Positions 33,301 to 36,981 of a stretch of DNA of 64,000 nt are shown here, piece by piece (the stretch's first letter is position 1; every line of letters starts with the position of its first letter). The DNA comes from Aplectana chamaeleonis (Eukaryota > Nematoda > Chromadorea > Rhabditida > Cosmocercidae). Where the stretch lies: positions 240,761-304,760 of the forward strand of contig JAPDOI010000704.1 of the NCBI GenBank assembly GCA_029168955.1. The letters run 5' to 3'. The notes beneath the pieces are model-generated. The model was not told where the DNA came from and ran no database searches. It saw nothing but the letters and a program-made list of their open reading frames with translations. The position numbers were made by a program, and so were the translations under genes.

Positions 33301-35485
33301 ACTAATGATTGCGACGAATGTCCAGATAAGTCGCATTATTCCGCGTAGTATTTTTTCCCGGCCGATGCACTATGTGAAGGAGGTTGTGGTGAAGTGCTCG
33401 CCTGAGTTGTGGTTGCCACGCGGGTCTTTTGGGTTGTCGACGGCGTTCACCTCAAACTTGGGTAATTAAACCATTATTAATAACAATAAATAGCAGCGAA
33501 TATAACGAGTATTGAGAGACTACTGCCATGAAGAACTCGTCCAGAGAGAGAGTGAGAGAGAGAGCACCGCCTATGGGATAGGCCAGAGATATTGTGGGAC
33601 CCAAGGACCAAGGTAGAGGAAAAGCCCGGCGGACGGCGCACTGGCTCCGACTGGATGGGCGCTGCTTATATACCCCTCGGGATGAGCGCAGAGATACCGA
33701 GGTGTGGGCGAGATACTCGTCCCACGAGGAGGGCGAGCAGAGACGCAGGAAGATCTGCTGCGGAGATAAGGAGTGCAGGCGCGAGAGCGAGATCCGCAGC
33801 GGCGATAACGTGGGATCGAGATCCGCAGCGGAGATAGCGTGAGAGAGGAGTCCGCTGCGATTGGTATTGGCTACATCGATTGGTTGCATAGAAACGAGTC
33901 AACATTTAGATCTACATGATCACATAACAATAGTTAACATAGGTAACTAAAAGATGAAAATAGAGAAGGGATTCTCTATAATCCAGGTTTTTCTTCGCAT
34001 GTAGCTCATATTGGGTATCATGTCACAAAATTTTTCAAATGGCTCCGAGCAGTAATCAAAAACTACAGAAAAATCTCAGTTAATCTTTCGAAAACCGATT
34101 AATCGATCCGATAATTGTCCAAATATCCACGAACTCGATAACGAAAGGATTTTCCCGAACAAGGGTTTTTGAGTGCAATCATGCAATCAAGCAAAAAAGG
34201 CCTATGACTTGGAACAAAAACCGGACGTCCGTTATTTCGAAAAAGGCCACACAATTCTTTTCACTGATTGATCCATAAAGAAACCTACGTTGGAAGCTCA
34301 TACATAACCAGTGTAAATCAGTGACACAATTATAATCAAGTCATCATGGGTCATATGCATACCTGCCTCTCCCAGAGCGCCCCGTCCCCACCAAGCCCTT
34401 CTGTGATTGGCGAATTTCGTCATTAATTGATCTATCCCGTGTGGACTTCGAGAGGACGCTTGGGAAGACGCATGCATATTGCCCCATTCGTTGTTCTCAT
34501 TTATTTATCAGCTATTGACAATGTTCAATACCCAGAAATCAAGTCACCATACTTATGTTAACGTAATGATCGTAACGAACCCTTGCTCAGAGGGTTATCC
34601 TCCTTCCTGACACCATTGCCGCTCGGCTGCCGCCCCATCACCTGCTCATCTCAGGTGGCGCGACAGTATCGGGGCGACAGCCGCGCGCGGCGCCATTGAC
34701 AATTTCGGGACCAATGAACTCTAAACGTGCCCCGCAGCGCCGCTTGGTCGATATGGTTGAGTTCCACTTCGCTCCACGACAGAAGTATAAAAGAATTCTA
34801 ACGCAGAGCCATTGCGGGGACAAAACGCTCTGCCGTGCCCCCTCGTTGCTTTTCACGCCGCGTCGGTTGCCCTCCTCGCCCACTGCCATCAATGCAGCGT
34901 TGCTGGTTGCTGCGAGCAAGGGTGCAACTTCAACTGTGCATATCCCTATAGCAAAAGTGAGCCAGCATGCACAAAATCGGCGCGTGCAGTGTGCGCGCAG
35001 TCTTGCCTGCCCTCCCCCTCCCCTCAACTTATACTTTCTAGCATTATGTCCGCCTCCATTCGGCCTAGGTGCCCGCACAATCAATTATGTGTGGCGGTTC
35101 AGTCTTCCAACCATAGGGCCATATCAGACCCATTTGAATGTCATTCTTGTTGAAAATTGTAATTACAAGAGGCCACACAACTGCCCATGGACGGTGAAAA
35201 CTTGAACACGGTTTTTTGCCGTGGACGCTGCCTACAAGTCACTCGATCTTACATATCATGAAGTCGTTATCTCAACATAGCTGTGGTCGAATCCTACGCA
35301 GCTTATACACTTCCATAAATGTCAGTGTCATTCTTGAATTTGTTTCAGTTGCCCACCGTTTATCCTCTATACGAGGTGTGGACAAAATCTACGTGATCGT
35401 TGATGGTGCCATTGCCGAACAAGGCAGCCACGATGAACTGATCTCAAAACAAGGAATCTACTATGAAATGACGCAATCAGCATAA
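3552..35485 (+). CDS. P-glycoprotein (ABCB full transporter), C-terminal 392 residues in ten exons; 5' part outside the window
   Basis: ATP-driven efflux pump of the plasma membrane. Exons: 3552-3692, 4001-4141, 4854-5013, 5081-5170, 5226-5330, 6067-6168, 6225-6329, 21418-21564, 21732-21783, 35349-35485. Every junction has AG/GT ends and keeps phase; for example the split Arg codons between exons 1/2 and 2/3 and the Ile codon between exons 9/10 are restored. Seen in order: last helices of TMD2, Walker A (GPSGSGKSS, exon 5), Q-loop (VGQEP, exon 6), signature [14 protein letters not shown] and Walker B (VVLLLDEAT) with D-loop (exon 8), H-loop (IAHRLSS, exon 10), TAA stop. All NBD2 catalytic motifs are present, so the gene looks functional. 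The two last introns are 15.1 and 13.6 kb and full of mobile elements. The family is certain; which numbered nematode pgp paralogue it is cannot be told. No AATAAA lies close after the stop; ATTAAA occurs about 60 bp downstream. Confidence 0.95.
3733..3970. mobile_element. GC-rich foldback MITE inside a P-glycoprotein intron
   Basis: The ends form a ~38-bp imperfect inverted repeat: GGCCTCCTTCAGAGTGCGAT on the left against the reverse complement of ...CTCTGTAAGAGGCC on the right. The interior is rich in GCGATCGC and GCGTCGC words. It fills most of the intron between exons 1 and 2. Confidence 0.7.
4142..4853. other. P-glycoprotein intron 2 of the window, no element recognised
   Basis: 712 bp between donor GTAACG and acceptor TTATAG. 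No repeat family or coding signal seen. Confidence 0.6.
5480..6030. repeat. Degenerate GC-rich tandem repeat in a P-glycoprotein intron
   Basis: Repeated words such as GCGCACGTTCTACACA, CCTGAATTCC and CCACTTTTTCATGGC recur at roughly 40-70 bp intervals. Read on the minus strand they resemble the 42-bp minisatellite units at 27.5-28.2 and 38.1-38.7 kb (…GAACGTGCGCGGGGTTTAAG…). Too decayed for a firm unit length. Confidence 0.5.
6330..7026. other. Start of the 15.1 kb P-glycoprotein intron, nothing recognised
   Basis: Only short open frames. No known repeat terminus, tandem repeat or RNA gene seen. Confidence 0.5.
7027..8070. mobile_element. TTAA-flanked MITE (outer) carrying a nested TTAA element
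   Basis: Left end TTAAAGACAGTGTTCACGAT at 7027, right end ATCGTGAACACTGCCTTTAA ending at 8070. The family B element 7226-7782 is inserted at a TTAA inside it. Without it the outer element is about 490 bp. Confidence 0.7.
7226..7782 (+). mobile_element. TTAA-flanked MITE, family B (complete, 557 bp)
   Basis: Termini TTAAAGGCAGTGGTCACGAT and ATCGCGACCACTGCCTTTAA. Characteristic interior: a GTGCACACGTGCAC palindrome, CATGCCGAGCAGTCAAAAAT and ATGTTCTTGCTATAAGAGGTC. Same family as 15942-16495, 18009-18565, 11776-12562 and fragments at 8628-8900 and 40160-40420. Confidence 0.9.
8173..8470. mobile_element. MITE with ~22-bp terminal inverted repeats
   Basis: Left end CTCAGGAAATCGTGGTTGTC, right end GACAACCGGGATTTCCTGAG. 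The word GTGACAAC / GTCACAAC recurs five or more times inside. Target duplication unclear. Confidence 0.65.
8544..8560 (+). repeat. Poly-G run (13 G) with flanking TTTGCAGAG repeats
   Basis: A run of 13 G between two copies of TTTGCAGAGT. The sequence AAGGGGTCTGCAGAGTTGCA just upstream recurs at about 30530, so this is part of a dispersed repeat. Confidence 0.7.
8628..8900 (+). mobile_element. Truncated family B TTAA element
   Basis: Shares the GTGCACACGTG palindrome, CATCGATATTCAGAGGA and the CATCGATGTCGATGATGTGG block with family B, but both termini are missing. Confidence 0.75.
9200..9720 (+). pseudogene. CR1/Jockey-type LINE fragment, C-terminal part of reverse transcriptase
   Basis: One frame encodes [15 protein letters not shown], then [19 protein letters not shown], a standard block downstream of the RT palm in CR1/Jockey non-LTR elements. 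The frame meets a TAA (9488-9490) and continues in the same frame with [18 protein letters not shown]. The LINE at 31160-32241 (minus) encodes the same blocks ([42 protein letters not shown]). Truncated on both sides, no endonuclease or YxDD present. Dead copy in a P-glycoprotein intron. Confidence 0.85.
9725..9780 (+). repeat. Left terminus of a family C TTAA element
   Basis: TTAAAGACAGCATACACGCT followed by CGTAAACGTGATTGAGATA, the same terminus as at 11311. No matching right end found downstream before the next element. Confidence 0.55.
10115..10770. repeat. Diverged tandem duplication, unit ~320 bp
   Basis: GTTCTCGGCGCAAACGGTAT (10135) and GTTCTCGGCTCAAATGGGAC (10460) start two diverged copies that share CAATCGTCCTTCTCTAGGGC / CATCGTCCTTCGCTCGGGC, GTAGACTCCTTT / ATAGACTCTTTT and CCGCCTAGC at matching offsets. 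A third partial copy starts near 10770. No coding signal. Confidence 0.7.
11311..11779. mobile_element. Family C TTAA foldback element (arms ~230 bp)
   Basis: TTAA at both ends (11311-11314, 11776-11779). Left end TTAAAGGCAGCATACACGCT. The right half is the imperfect reverse complement of almost the entire left half (shared CTCACAATG.CGCTACATGAG, AACGCAGGGTTGCTGGGTC), so a single strand would fold into one long hairpin. Its right TTAA is also the left TTAA of the next element. Confidence 0.85.
11776..12562 (-). mobile_element. Family B TTAA element with internal insertion
   Basis: Reads as the reverse complement of 7226-7782, with termini TTAAAGGCAGTGGTCGCGAT and ATCGCGACCACTGCCTTTAA. About 240 bp (roughly 12110-12350) of GGGCCACTG-rich inverted repeat are extra relative to other copies and fold back on themselves (CGGAGCCGCCTGACAGTTC near both ends). 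Confidence 0.8.
12745..12885. repeat. ATTCGAATA-rich short repeat
   Basis: Repeated ATTCGAATAGTAATTCGAAT-like words; palindromic and AT-rich. Similar in motif to 2400-2600 and 17650-17710. Confidence 0.6.
12890..13505. mobile_element. Complex foldback element with arms ~165 bp
   Basis: 12893-13056 (from ACAAGGTGCTGAGTTGATCG) is the reverse complement of ~13262-13435. In addition 13139-13215 is the reverse complement of 13430-13502 (CCGTAACTGCAGTTCAACGT). So the right arm is a longer version that pairs with two separated left segments. The arm includes GGTTCAATCTC and TGGTGCAATGCG, weak RNA polymerase III B- and A-box matches, so a tRNA-derived origin is possible but unproven. Confidence 0.7.
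13540..13620. repeat. Short inverted-repeat fragment (GCGTGTTGCCTCC / GGAGGCAAG)
   Basis: ATTCGTTCGCGTGTTGCCTC...GAGGCAAGTAGTG resembles the ends of the element at 17440-17660. Confidence 0.45.
13770..13978. repeat. Tandem repeat, ~65-70 bp unit, about 3 copies
   Basis: Units share ACATTCCTCCGATATTCCTC, CTTTCCTATAAATACCCTAT and ATTTTACGAAC in the same order. Confidence 0.8.
13981..14098. mobile_element. Small foldback MITE, 118 bp
   Basis: CCGGCAGGGGAGGAAA at the left and TTTCCTCCCCTGCCGG at the right form a 16-bp perfect terminal inverted repeat, with a further inner pairing around GATTCCGGGAGGTGCGAATC. Confidence 0.7.
14145..14310. repeat. Weak inverted repeat (CTTCTGCTTGGTAC / GTTACCAAGCAGAAG)
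   Basis: Arms of about 30 bp with mismatches enclose an AT-rich 125-bp loop. Possibly another foldback remnant. Confidence 0.45.
14380..14712. repeat. Dispersed repeat D, copy 1, with a GC-rich hairpin end
   Basis: 14590-14712 is the reverse complement of 16520-16645 (shared GGAAGGATGGCTCATCTTCG and the ATGGAGCTTCGGGAAGG block). The left part has CTGGCGCTTCGCCAG, which on the minus strand is a hairpin with the GCGAAGC core. Confidence 0.65.
14720..15940. other. Non-repetitive stretch, possible decayed coding piece on the minus strand (15003-15350)
   Basis: A 115-codon minus-strand open frame contains [20 protein letters not shown], with cysteines, but I recognise no family and no splice signals support it. 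The rest shows no known element. Treat as unannotated. Confidence 0.2.
15942..16495 (+). mobile_element. TTAA-flanked MITE, family B (complete, 554 bp)
   Basis: TTAAAGGCAGTGGTCACGAT at the left, ATCGCGACCACTGCCTTTAA at the right. Interior collinear with 7226-7782. Confidence 0.9.
16500..16645. repeat. Dispersed repeat D, copy 2
   Basis: Reverse complement of 14590-14712; starts directly after the family B element. Confidence 0.65.
16650..17435. other. No recognised feature
   Basis: An open frame of 182 codons crosses 17063-17611 but shows no domain and runs into repeat sequence (17440-17660). I do not call it a gene. Confidence 0.4.
17440..17660. mobile_element. MITE with terminal inverted repeats (TTCGCGTCTTGCCTCTGAGG)
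   Basis: Left TTCGCGTCTTGCCTCTGAGG pairs with right CCTCAGAGGCAAGATGCGAG, and the GTGACGATGTCAGAGGCAAG word repeats inside. About 220 bp, non-coding. Confidence 0.6.
17925..18932 (+). mobile_element. TTAA-flanked MITE, family A, with nested family B insertion
   Basis: TTAAAGGCAGTGTTCACGAT at 17925, ATCGTGAACACTGCCTTTAA ending at 18932. Collinear in reverse with 3082-3537. The family B element sits where the uninterrupted copy reads GCACGCTTGAGAAGG, i.e. at a TTAA (GCATGC-TTAA-AAAGG), which is duplicated on both sides. Removing the insertion leaves 455 bp. Confidence 0.9.
18009..18565 (-). mobile_element. TTAA-flanked MITE, family B, nested in family A
   Basis: Termini TTAAAGGCAGTGGTCGCGAT and ATCTTGACCACTGCCTTTAA, 557 bp, reverse orientation relative to 7226-7782. 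Confidence 0.9.
18933..19620. other. No recognised feature
   Basis: AT-rich with repeated GATTCCGAAAACAACCTTCM words (19021, 19195). No gene, MITE terminus or RNA gene seen. Confidence 0.4.
19624..20100. mobile_element. Harbinger-type MITE, 477 bp, TAA duplication
   Basis: Terminal inverted repeat GGCGGCGTTCAGAGTT / AACTCTGAACGCCGCC, flanked by TAA at 19621-19623 and 20101-20103. The 3-bp TWA duplication is typical of PIF/Harbinger. Interior GC-rich (CGACGTCGCGTCGCGTCG), no transposase. Confidence 0.85.
20104..20238. mobile_element. Harbinger-type MITE, 135 bp, sharing a TAA with its neighbour
   Basis: GGGGTCGTATATACTT at the left pairs with AAGTATAAACGACCCC at the right; TAA at 20101-20103 and 20239-20241. 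It directly abuts the previous MITE, with one TAA serving both. Confidence 0.85.
20306..20441. mobile_element. Hairpin MITE, 136 bp, TTA duplication
   Basis: Arms of about 57 bp (left from GAAGCCGATTAGAATCCCCC; right ending CTATTCGGCTCC), with internal AAAGGCGCGGCAGCATGCAA / TTGCACGCTGCCGCGTCTTT pairing. Flanked by TTA at 20303-20305 and 20442-20444. Confidence 0.85.
20567..21310. repeat. Two copies of a 43-bp TCGAA tandem array
   Basis: The unit contains GCGATATCCGACTACAGTCG followed by AAAAGTCGAATATTCGAAAA. Two blocks (20567-20940 and 20947-21310) start with the same head (TTCCGAATCGAATAATCGGA) and end with the same tail (GGATATTCGAAATAAATTSC, then ATCTGGAACAAGT), so the whole array-bearing block was duplicated. 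It lies ~100 bp upstream of P-glycoprotein exon 8. The 144-codon frame through it is a repeat artefact. Confidence 0.9.
21418..21783 (+). CDS. P-glycoprotein exons 8-9 (ABC signature, Walker B, D-loop)
   Basis: Exon 8 (21418-21564, 49 codons) begins [20 protein letters not shown] and ends in the D-loop (AALDSTSEK). Exon 9 (21732-21783) encodes [17 protein letters not shown] plus one nucleotide, which pairs with TT of the last exon to give Ile. Together they are an island of coding sequence 15 kb from exon 7 and 13.6 kb from exon 10, flanked by TTCGAA-rich tandem repeats on the left. Confidence 0.95.
21950..22147 (-). repeat. Dispersed repeat F, copy 1
   Basis: Ends with CGTTCCATAAATATACGAAC, the reverse complement of a motif found twice at 25172 and 25349; ACACCCCGAAATAGCAGTTT corresponds to the interior of 25170-25370 in reverse. 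Confidence 0.55.
22190..22410. repeat. CGGAT-rich degenerate repeat
   Basis: Many TCGGAT/ATCCGA words, including ATACATTCCATCCGATGG, which matches the centre of the hairpin at 24034-24161. Confidence 0.5.
22693..23417 (-). CDS. Unknown protein fragment, two exons, acidic C terminus
   Basis: I do not recognise the family. The minus frame is open from about 23417 to a donor at 22976 (GAGAG|GTTTTT). A 96-bp intron ends TTGCCCAG, and the frame resumes at 22879 in correct phase ([22 protein letters not shown]). It ends TGA at 22693 after a strongly acidic tail ([20 protein letters not shown]). About 205 residues are visible. No start codon with context was found and the upstream end is a stop, so the 5' part is missing or in another exon. 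A 30-bp stretch of its coding sequence (23051-23086) is repeated inverted at 23738-23772. It lies antisense in the last P-glycoprotein intron. A transposon-encoded protein or a host-gene remnant are both possible. Confidence 0.4.
23500..23775. repeat. Inverted-repeat cluster (TTCTCGCTACA / CCCGTAAATTCTCGC)
   Basis: ATTCTCGCTACA and its complement flank GGGTTTAGC-type words at 23520-23570 and 23640-23710. 23738-23772 is an inverted copy of 23051-23086. Confidence 0.5.
24034..24161. repeat. Near-perfect 128-bp hairpin
   Basis: ATTTTCTCGCAAGGGG on the left pairs with CCCCTTGCGAGAAAAT on the right. Arms of about 60 bp meet at ...CATCCGACGGAGTCGGATG. Only a few mismatches. A foldback MITE or recent inverted duplication. 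Confidence 0.85.
24711..25015. mobile_element. MITE with ~70-bp inverted termini, probable TA duplication
   Basis: Left AATGTGTCCGAATGAGACTG, with the reverse complement of the right end AGTGTGTCCGAATGAGACTG; similarity continues through GGTCAACCATGC.GCCGGCGT. TA flanks both sides (GTA|AAAT...CTT|TA), fitting a Tc1/mariner-type MITE. Confidence 0.7.
25170..25370 (+). repeat. Dispersed repeat F, copy 2, bounded by GTTCGTATATTTATGGAACG
   Basis: The 20-mer occurs at both ends in direct orientation; the reverse copy is at 21950-22147. Confidence 0.6.
25376..26220. other. No recognised gene
   Basis: Begins with a TTTA/TTAT low-complexity patch (25378-25430). Otherwise only short frames without domain features. 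Confidence 0.4.
26222..27000. repeat. Satellite with 179-bp higher-order period (three ~60-bp monomers)
   Basis: Monomers begin GRTCGNGGTGGGACCACCCT. Variants with GATCGCGG recur at 26282, 26461, 26640 and 26819, exactly 179 bp apart; between them lie two GAATCGAGG monomers, one lacking an A (GTGGGCCACCC). Thirteen monomers in total. Confidence 0.92.
27450..28235. repeat. Decayed minisatellite, ~42-bp unit
   Basis: Units follow GTAGAGGTTCAGAAGGAGCA, CGCACAGCGCCGTGGAAAGC at about 42-bp spacing, degrading to the right. Same framework as the arrays at 38.1, 41.8 and 59.5 kb. Confidence 0.75.
28240..29035 (-). pseudogene. Possible remnant of a multi-exon gene of unknown function
   Basis: Several minus-strand pieces look like exons. 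An ATG piece near 29031 ([14 protein letters not shown]) has a GT donor. A piece after TATTCAG reads [20 protein letters not shown]. Another (28621-28700) reads [20 protein letters not shown]. An exon 28518-28317 is bounded by GCTTTCAG and a GTAGTT donor ([20 protein letters not shown]). The first two pieces join in phase but the later ones do not, and the hairpin cluster 28717-28799 lies between them. I recognise no domain. Best read as a decayed gene; it may be chance. Confidence 0.25.
28717..28799. repeat. Three tandem hairpins with CGCGAAGCG-type core
   Basis: ACGCCGC-GCA-GCGGCGT (28717-28733), GCGCCGC-GAA-GCGGCGC (28748-28764) and ACACCGC-GAA-GCGGTGT (28783-28799), spaced 31 and 35 bp. 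The stems differ by paired (compensating) changes. Confidence 0.85.
29040..29820. other. No gene recognised
   Basis: Contains one diverged TTAA-element terminus (TCTGCGCAGACGCTGCCTTCAAAG, 29444-29467) and otherwise unremarkable AT-rich sequence. Confidence 0.4.
29825..30380. mobile_element. Foldback element with arms ~170 bp
   Basis: Left arm 29825-29995 (CCTATCGAGACGTCAACG... ATCCAGGATGACAATATT... GAGAAAACATGTGATA) is the reverse complement, with scattered mismatches, of 30204-30380. Loop about 210 bp. A family C-like terminus (GTGTGTGCTGCCTTTAAGC) follows at 30389. Confidence 0.75.
30390..31080. other. Mostly unassigned; short dispersed repeat at 30530
   Basis: AAGGGGTCTGCAGAGTTGCA (30530) recurs at 8488. 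No gene recognised. Confidence 0.4.
31160..32241 (-). pseudogene. CR1/Jockey-type LINE, reverse transcriptase part (5' broken by LTR element)
   Basis: Non-LTR retrotransposon pol. From the 5' end: [40 protein letters not shown], the palm motif [20 protein letters not shown]. The catalytic box follows in a shifted frame and reads FAED instead of F/YADD. After a gap come [20 protein letters not shown], then the C-terminal block [12 protein letters not shown]...[16 protein letters not shown] and a short tail ending [16 protein letters not shown]. Frameshift, mutated catalytic box and missing segment make it non-functional. The RT frame is cut at its 5' end by the LTR element at 32242; ATCCA lies on both sides of that insertion. 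Confidence 0.92.
32242..32846 (-). repeat. 3' LTR of the TRIM-like element (SL1 with one mismatch)
   Basis: 605 bp, a few percent diverged from the other LTR. The SL1 copy at 32320-32341 has 21 of 22 matches (GATTTAATTACCC at its 5' end). Confidence 0.93.
32956..33171 (-). CDS. Short ORF of the TRIM-like element (71 codons), possible Gag or accessory remnant
   Basis: Begins [20 protein letters not shown] and ends in an acidic [13 protein letters not shown]. The ATG is 2 bases after an acceptor-like CTCTAGCAG, so splicing from the LTR's SL1 donor, or SL1 trans-splicing, could place the leader just before it. Another frame over the middle reads RCHECHKFN, suggesting an older cysteine/histidine motif. 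GTCGTC-rich low complexity follows at 32890-33000. No recognisable family. Confidence 0.35.
   Translation of the reverse strand: MDHKQFYTQNATSCARQSPLHVALKWAKFDVMSATSSIGSPRQRQLYRNGSQPICGRSTTNEDDAHEDDRP
33355..33372 (-). other. Primer binding site complementary to tRNA-Gly(GCC)
   Basis: Plus strand TTCCCGGCCGATGCACTA equals the tRNA-Gly(GCC) 3' end plus CCA with one change (CCA to CTA). It abuts the LTR end directly, as a PBS should. Confidence 0.85.
33373..33980 (-). repeat. 5' LTR of the TRIM-like element (perfect SL1)
   Basis: 608 bp, TATAGAG... to ...CTTCACA on the minus strand. Perfect 22/22 match to SL1 at 33451-33472 (minus), preceded by AT-rich sequence (TATTTATTGTTATTAATAAT) and followed by GTGAACGCCG, then 68 more bases to the LTR end. 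That last stretch also resembles antisense tRNA-Gly. Confidence 0.95.
33451..33472 (-). promoter_or_regulatory. SL1 spliced-leader sequence inside an LTR, followed by a splice-donor-like GT
   Basis: Minus strand reads GGTTTAATTACCC and goes on through CAAGTTTGAG, identical to nematode SL1 over all 22 bases. The next bases GTGAAC resemble the GTAAAC that follows the leader in SL RNA genes as I recall them. See findings. Confidence 0.9.
33986..35200. other. No gene recognised; GC-rich inverted-repeat-like tract at 34620-34800
   Basis: 34638-35084 is open for 148 codons on the minus strand but has no domain. The segment ending AGAAGTATAAAAGAATTCTAA resembles the right end of the Harbinger MITE at 20238. 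A diverged TTAA terminus (GCCGTGGACGCTGCCTACAA) lies at 35218-35237. Confidence 0.35.
35349..35485 (+). CDS. P-glycoprotein last exon (H-loop and C terminus)
   Basis: Acceptor TGTTTCAG at 35341-35348. The exon reads [20 protein letters not shown] and continues to EMTQSA followed by TAA at 35483-35485. The His of the H-loop (IAHRLS) contacts the gamma phosphate in this family. The exon completes a normal-length NBD2. Confidence 0.95.
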
Positions 35486-36980
35486 TATAGATGGCTTACT
35501 TTTAGTTTGAAGAATGTCTCATCGCTGTATAAGCAATTTGTCTACATTAAAGTGGTCATATTTCAAAAACTTTAAGCTCGAGCTATTTATGTAGTCTAAT
35601 GCATAGTATCAAACTCTCAGCTACATATGTTCTTACTTTGCAGCATAGTTTCTTGAGTCTCTCGTAAGAATCAATCGGGAATTTCCCGCTAATATCCACG
35701 TCCGTTCTTCTTGATATCTTGGCATTGATAAGCTGGCTGATTATTCTCTGCGCCATTCAGGGTTTCTCAGATGGTGAAACTTCATTTGGGCGACGTTTCG
35801 ACAAATTCGTCCAAAGACCAGAAGACGGTGAGTTGGTCGAAACGTCGCCCTGATAAAGTTGCATCATCTAAAAGACATTGAACGGCGCAGTAGTGAATTA
35901 GCCAGACTCGGACTATCTCCGCGCTTACAAAACACTTGTCATGGGTCAATTGTGCTTGGTATTGTAATCAATTTCTTTAGAGATTTGTAGTGAAATATGC
36001 GGATACAAAGAGATGTTGTCCATGATAGATTTCCTAATCTTTCCCCGCCTTCACTGTTCCCTCCACATGATAGATAGTTCCCACCGTCAGCGTACCTTCG
36101 AATACACAAAGCTTGAGAATTTCAGTTACATTTGGCCCAAAAATATAGACGAGATCAAAACCCACTCCGATGCTCACCCAGTTCAGAGCGGATAGTGAAG
36201 AACATTGAAAATTTGGATCTAACTCAATATTTTCAATCAAGCGGTCAGAACTGGACATTTTAAACAAGGACAGCTAAATCACATGGTTCAAAGGCATCAT
36301 CCGCGAAACCTTTCACGACCTCTTTCTCGGCTTAAATGTTCTCTCTAACTAGGGTATCTTAACATTGCCGAGAGCTTTTATAAGACCATGTTTTGATAGT
36401 TGTAGGTGTGGGACACAGCATTGATAGTCCTCCTTCCAGATCTCCTAATGATTCGGAGATTTACCTGAGATTCCCGAAAGTGGGCAGGCTTGCTAAGAAA
36501 AAAAGGTATACGAATGGCAATTTTTAGGATGTTCAAAAAATTGTCTCTGATTGAGCCCAAAACTTTTTTCTAGGGGCTCTTTTGGGTGCTAAATACGAAT
36601 CTAAAGCCCATTATTCAATATCTAAGAAATTTCATCTCTACAGCAACGACAACATGGTTTTCCAAATAGTCGCGATGCGGATAAAATAGTTTCTAGTAAG
36701 TGAGATGTACATATATATCCAAGATTTGCCACCTCAGCTGATTAATGAAGATATATATACTTGTCTCAAAGAAGTGGATTGATGACGTATATGATCGATC
36801 ACTGGTTGAGAGGTAGCGGCCACGAACACACGTGGCACGCAAGCAAGCGAGGAGGTAATTATAGTCATGAACATCGATCAAAAGATGTCACGTTAGATCG
36901 CTGCGCCGCGGCTACCTCCCATCCGGTGATCGACGATACATATAGAGATACAGAGCGGAAAATTTCTCGCGGACAATGCC
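35486..36980. other. 3' flank of the P-glycoprotein gene; one foldback, otherwise nothing
   Basis: Apart from the inverted repeat at 35771-35869 no element or gene is recognised. Confidence 0.5.
35771..35869. repeat. Inverted repeat with GGGCGACGTTTCGAC arms (Penelope-like motif)
   Basis: GGGCGACGTTTCGAC and its exact complement GTCGAAACGTCGCCC flank a 33-bp loop; weaker pairing extends both arms to ~33 bp. The CGAAACGTC word with AGAAGA upstream is shared with the Penelope remnant at 50.04 kb. Confidence 0.7.
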
Positions 36981-36981
36981 T

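Larger units (their letters stand above)
32242..33980 (-). mobile_element. Miniature (TRIM-like) LTR retrotransposon with SL1-bearing LTRs
   Basis: LTRs 32242-32846 (605 bp) and 33373-33980 (608 bp) are near-identical and enclose only 526 bp. Target duplication ATCCA at 32237-32241 and 33981-33985. Minus-strand orientation is set by the primer site next to the right-hand LTR: 33355-33372 reads TTCCCGGCCGATGCACTA, 17 of 18 bases of the 3' end of tRNA-Gly(GCC) with its CCA. No gag, RT or integrase, so it must depend on another element. In each LTR the nematode SL1 leader is present on the minus strand, followed by a GT donor-like sequence. The interior has a short ORF. The host site is the RT frame of the LINE at 31160-32241. 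Confidence 0.93.

Noticed and set aside
34638..35084. 148-codon minus-strand frame
   Set aside because: GC-rich tract open in several frames on both strands; no recognisable domain.
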